34,523 nucleotides of DNA, taken from contig SICM01000029.1 in assembly GCA_009694805.1 (NCBI GenBank), positions 1 to 34,523 on the forward strand, in the 5' to 3' direction. The DNA is from Candidatus Latescibacterota bacterium (GTDB lineage: Bacteria > Latescibacterota > UBA2968 > SICM01). The notes under the pieces were generated by a model that was not told the DNA's origin, made no database searches, and saw nothing but the letters and a program-made list of their open reading frames with translations. A program made the position numbers and the translations under genes. Each line of letters begins with the position of its first letter. Positions within the stretch are counted from its first letter, which is position 1. Shown piece after piece: positions 32,381-34,523 of this stretch.

Positions 32381-33259
32381 TTGAGCACCCTCTTAGACCG
32401 CCTGAAATCCGGCGAAGTCCTCATCTCCGACGGCGCCACGGGGACCTACCTCCAGGGAAAGGGCCTGGAGCCGGGCGGGTGTCCGGAGGAGTGGAACGCC
32501 TCCCACCCGGAGGTCGTGCAGGGCATGGCCGCCGACTACTTCGCCGCCGGGGCCGACGCCGTGGAGACCAACTCCTTCGGCGGCAGCCCCTTCATGCTCA
32601 AAAAATACGGCTATGCCGACCACCTTGAGGAACTCAATCGCCTCGCTGCTCGGCACGTCCGGAGCGCCGCCCCCCCCCACTGCTACGTCATCGGCTCCGT
32701 AGGACCCACCGGGGAATTCCTGGAGCCCCTCGGACCCGTAAGCGTCGAGGAGATGTACGAGGGGTTCGTTCGACAGGTAACCGCCCTGGCCGAAGGGGGG
32801 GCTGACGCCATCTGCGCCGAGACCATGACCGCCCTCGAAGAGGCCTGCCTGGTCGTCCGGGCCACGAAAGAGCACACGGACCTGGTGGCCATGGCGACCA
32901 TGACCTTCGACAAAGGCCCGCGCGGGAACTTCACCATGATGGGCGTGACCCCGGAGGACGCCGCCCGGGGTCTGCTCGACGCCGGGGCGGACGTGGTCGG
33001 CTCCAACTGCGGCAACGGCATCCTCTACATGGTCGAGATCGCAGGGGAGTTTCGAAAAGTCACCGATGCTCCCATCCTGATCCACGCCAATGCGGGCATC
33101 CCGGTCATCCGGAAGGGGCAGATCGTCTACCCCGAAACCCCGGACTGGATGGCCCCGCACTTCCGGGCGCTCGTGGATGCCGGGGCCACCCTCGTCGGCG
33201 GCTGCTGCGGAACGACGCCGGATCATATACGAGCCATTGTCAGGGCGCTGCGCGAATAG
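32381..33259 (+). CDS. Homocysteine S-methyltransferase-domain protein
   Basis: A 292-residue TIM-barrel protein matching the homocysteine-binding module of MetH and of BHMT/MmuM enzymes. Landmarks: ISDGATGTYLQ (about 14-24), NASHPEVV, ETNSFGGSP, IGSVGPTGE, and the zinc cysteines Cys210 in GSNCGNG and Cys275-Cys276 in GGCCGTTPDHI. It should bind homocysteine as a zinc thiolate and accept a methyl group, here most likely from the corrinoid protein encoded next. The start chosen is TTG 32,381, with AAGGA 5 bases upstream (32,371-32,375). The open frame reaches further upstream only through the dispersed repeat, and no ATG fits. The folate-binding, corrinoid and reactivation modules of MetH are absent from this chain. 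Confidence 0.88.
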   Translation: MSTLLDRLKSGEVLISDGATGTYLQGKGLEPGGCPEEWNASHPEVVQGMAADYFAAGADAVETNSFGGSPFMLKKYGYADHLEELNRLAARHVRSAAPPHCYVIGSVGPTGEFLEPLGPVSVEEMYEGFVRQVTALAEGGADAICAETMTALEEACLVVRATKEHTDLVAMATMTFDKGPRGNFTMMGVTPEDAARGLLDAGADVVGSNCGNGILYMVEIAGEFRKVTDAPILIHANAGIPVIRKGQIVYPETPDWMAPHFRALVDAGATLVGGCCGTTPDHIRAIVRALRE

Positions 33260-33264
33260 AAATT

Positions 33265-33293
33265 GTAGGGGCGACCGGCCCGGTCGCCCCTAC
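33265..33293. repeat. REP-like perfect palindrome between methyltransferase genes
   Basis: GTAGGGGCGACC (33,265-33,276) and GGTCGCCCCTAC (33,282-33,293) form a 12-bp perfect stem with a 5-base loop. It starts 5 bases after the stop of the homocysteine methyltransferase-like gene. A short mixed tail follows (CTTGCCCTTATG), not a T-run. I recognise the sequence style as a palindrome dispersed in many environmental genomes. It may stabilise or separate the two cistrons' messages. Confidence 0.8.
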
Positions 33294-33318
33294 CTTGCCC
33301 TTATGAGGTCTTGACCCT

Positions 33319-34071
33319 ATGCCGATCACGAATGAAGGTATCCAGCAGGAGATCGACAAACACGTCCACCGCCCGGAGGAACAGGAGAAGTTCATCGCCT
33401 GGTTCAGCGAGATCTCTCCCCTGATGCAGGACATCGCCTATGCCCTGATCAAGGGCAAACAGCACGACGTCAGCCGGCTGGTGAAACAGGCCCTCGACGA
33501 GGGCGTGGAGGCCCACGACGTGCTGGACGACGGCCTGATCGCCGGCATGGGCATCATCGGGGTGAAGTTCCGGGACAACATCATCTTCGTCCCGGAGGTC
33601 CTCGTGGCCGCGCGGGCCATGAAGGCCGGGATGGCCCACGTCGAGCCCATCCTCTCTGCGGCCGGCATCGAGCCCGTCGGAAAGGTCATCATGGGCACGG
33701 TGAAGGGGGATCTCCACGACATCGGCAAGAACCTCTGCATCATGATGCTGCGCGGGGCCGGGTTTGAGGTGATCGACCTCGGCGTGGACACCAAGCCCGA
33801 CCAGTTCATCGCCGCCGTGGAGGAGCACGACGCCCGCATCGTGGGCATGTCCGCGCTCCTGACGACCACGATGCCCAACATGGGGAAGACCATCCAGGCG
33901 TTCATCGACGCGGGGCTGCGGGACGACGTCAGGATCATGGTGGGCGGCGCGCCCGTGACCCAGGACTTCGCCGACGAGATGGGCGCCGACGGCTACGGCA
34001 AGGACGCCATGGCCTGCGTGGCCAAGGCCAAGGAATTCGTCGACGCATCGGGGGTCTCGACAGAGGCGTGA
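33319..34071 (+). CDS. B12-binding corrinoid protein (MtaC/MtbC/MetH-cap type)
   Basis: A 250-residue carrier of a corrinoid cofactor. The helical cap domain (about 35-115) includes IKGKQHDVSRLVKQALDEGV and VGVKF-like GVKFRDNIIFVPEVL. The Rossmann B12 domain (about 120-240) has GDLHDIGKN, with Asp131-x-His133-x2-Gly136 for His-on ligation of cobalt, GMSALLTTTM, and MVGGAPV. The protein would shuttle a methyl group between the two neighbouring methyltransferases. Compared with MtaC it has a longer N-terminal tail (about 30 residues). ATG 33,319 has GAGG about 10 bases upstream. Its stop overlaps a GTG of the next small gene, so the two are closely coupled. No corrinoid reactivation (RACo-like) protein is in the window. 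Confidence 0.93.
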   Translation: MPITNEGIQQEIDKHVHRPEEQEKFIAWFSEISPLMQDIAYALIKGKQHDVSRLVKQALDEGVEAHDVLDDGLIAGMGIIGVKFRDNIIFVPEVLVAARAMKAGMAHVEPILSAAGIEPVGKVIMGTVKGDLHDIGKNLCIMMLRGAGFEVIDLGVDTKPDQFIAAVEEHDARIVGMSALLTTTMPNMGKTIQAFIDAGLRDDVRIMVGGAPVTQDFADEMGADGYGKDAMACVAKAKEFVDASGVSTEA

Positions 34072-34073
34072 GC

Positions 34074-34334
34074 ATGGCCGGACCGGACAGGGCGCGATTT
34101 CGGAAGAGCCTCGACCGGCTCAACGAGATCATGGGGGAACTCGTCAAGAAGGCGGAGGAGGTCTCGCTCCAGCGCTGCCCCTACAAGAACGCCGAGGACC
34201 GGTGTACCGCCCACTTTGGATGCCGTTACCAGAGGCCGCCCCTGGAGCCGGAGGGCCTGAAGGTCTGCACGAGCGACGACAAGCTGGACTACCGGAAGGC
34301 GTGGGAGGTCGATGAAGCGAAGGATAAAGGATGA
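34074..34334 (+). CDS. Small four-cysteine protein coupled to the corrinoid gene
   Basis: An 86-residue hydrophilic protein I do not recognise with certainty. A helical N-terminal half (FRKSLDRLNEIMGELVKKAE) is followed by a cysteine cluster, Cys35-x8-Cys44-x5-Cys50-x14-Cys65, around CPYKNAEDRCTAHFGC. The pattern could bind zinc or an iron-sulfur cluster. ATG 34,074 is preferred over the GTG at 34,068 because AGAGG (34,062-34,066) then has a 7-base spacing. It begins 2 bases after the corrinoid protein stop, so a role in that system, such as redox reactivation or assembly, is an inference from position only. Its last codons and stop lie in the left arm of an inverted 7-bp repeat array. Confidence 0.7.
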   Translation: MAGPDRARFRKSLDRLNEIMGELVKKAEEVSLQRCPYKNAEDRCTAHFGCRYQRPPLEPEGLKVCTSDDKLDYRKAWEVDEAKDKG

Positions 34335-34377
34335 AGGCGGAAGAATAGGATTTCATCCTTTATCCTTCATCCTTCAT
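34319..34377. repeat. Inverted 7-bp arrays with a perfect 16-bp stem at the gene end
   Basis: GAAGGATAAAGGATGA (34,319-34,334) is the exact reverse complement of TCATCCTTTATCCTTC (34,353-34,368), with an 18-base loop; further CTTCATC units follow to 34,377. The left arm encodes the final residues and the TGA stop of the four-cysteine gene. The hairpin could act as a 3' message end or weak terminator, although no run of T follows. Confidence 0.9.
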
Positions 34378-34378
34378 C

Positions 34379-34523
34379 CATTTCCGTAAAGTTAAGCTTA
34401 ACATATTGAATAAAAATAAGATACAAAAAATTATATGGGGGATTCTGCGAGCATTTCTTAGGAGAACTCACCCATTGGCCCGCCTAAAGTGGCCTCTGCG
34501 CCCCTAATTGCTGAAAAATCGAG
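34379..34523 (+). other. AT-rich non-coding tail with a 12-bp palindrome
   Basis: The final 145 bases contain no gene. A perfect palindrome GTTAAGCTTAAC (34,391-34,402) is followed by an AT-rich stretch. TTGAAT (34,406) and TTATAT (34,431) are spaced 19 bases apart, a poor promoter match. AGGAG at 34,460-34,464 might be a ribosome site, but no convincing start and open frame follow before the window ends. Confidence 0.4.

Overview
The window is a G+C-rich bacterial chromosome segment with tightly packed genes, many ATGA or GTGA stop/start overlaps, and mostly ATG, some GTG and a probable TTG start. Nothing in it looks like phage, plasmid or transposase. The SecA is long (about 1079 residues), with an extra helical segment and an extra cysteine cluster, and ends in the SEC-C zinc motif. 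Together with the S55-type exported peptidase, Uma2 protein, Gfo/Idh/MocA and sugar-isomerase genes and corrinoid methyl transfer, this suggests a heterotrophic bacterium from a poorly cultivated lineage, probably Gram-negative and perhaps known only from environmental genomes. I cannot name the phylum.

Layout. (1) 66-12,000, plus strand: a sugar isomerase-like gene, then a surface-polysaccharide region (asparagine synthase, three glycosyltransferases, two extended SDRs, an OSBS/N-acylamino acid racemase-like enolase, a polysaccharide deacetylase and a methyltransferase). The housekeeping genes rpmH and then rnpA-yidD are embedded in it; rpmH and rnpA, normally adjacent, are separated by four of these genes. 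(2) 12,169-30,857, minus strand: one long collinear block. Read in its transcription direction it runs S55 peptidase, Gfo/Idh oxidoreductase, Uma2 protein, exported beta-propeller, ribD, ribE, ribBA, ribH, nusB, a frameshifted GT2, metallophosphoesterase, secA, a FemAB/GNAT-like protein, a toroid-formyltransferase fusion and a methyltransferase. Its last three genes belong functionally with the polysaccharide region it meets head-on. (3) 31,076-34,334, plus strand: a corrinoid methyl-transfer module made of an MtaA/UroD-type methyltransferase, a homocysteine S-methyltransferase-domain protein, a B12-binding protein and a small four-cysteine protein. It looks like a split methionine-synthase-like system with an unknown methyl donor.

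The most unusual feature is the repeat content. At least seven loci carry short tandem arrays whose unit sequence differs but whose period is 7 bp. Several are arranged as inverted arrays, and some run into coding sequence (the AsnB linker, the RibBA tail, the stop codon of the last gene). A separate dispersed element of about 215 bp lies downstream of asnB and again downstream of the UroD-type gene, with degenerate partial copies near 12,006-12,160. A third type, a C/G-rich palindromic repeat, forms the linker of the toroid-formyltransferase fusion. Decamer repeats and a REP-like palindrome are also present.

Convincing sigma70-like promoters are visible before asnB (977-1005) and before the S55 peptidase gene (30,917-30,945, minus strand), and a weaker one before the corrinoid module (30,987-31,014). 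No tRNA, rRNA, CRISPR array or riboswitch was recognised.
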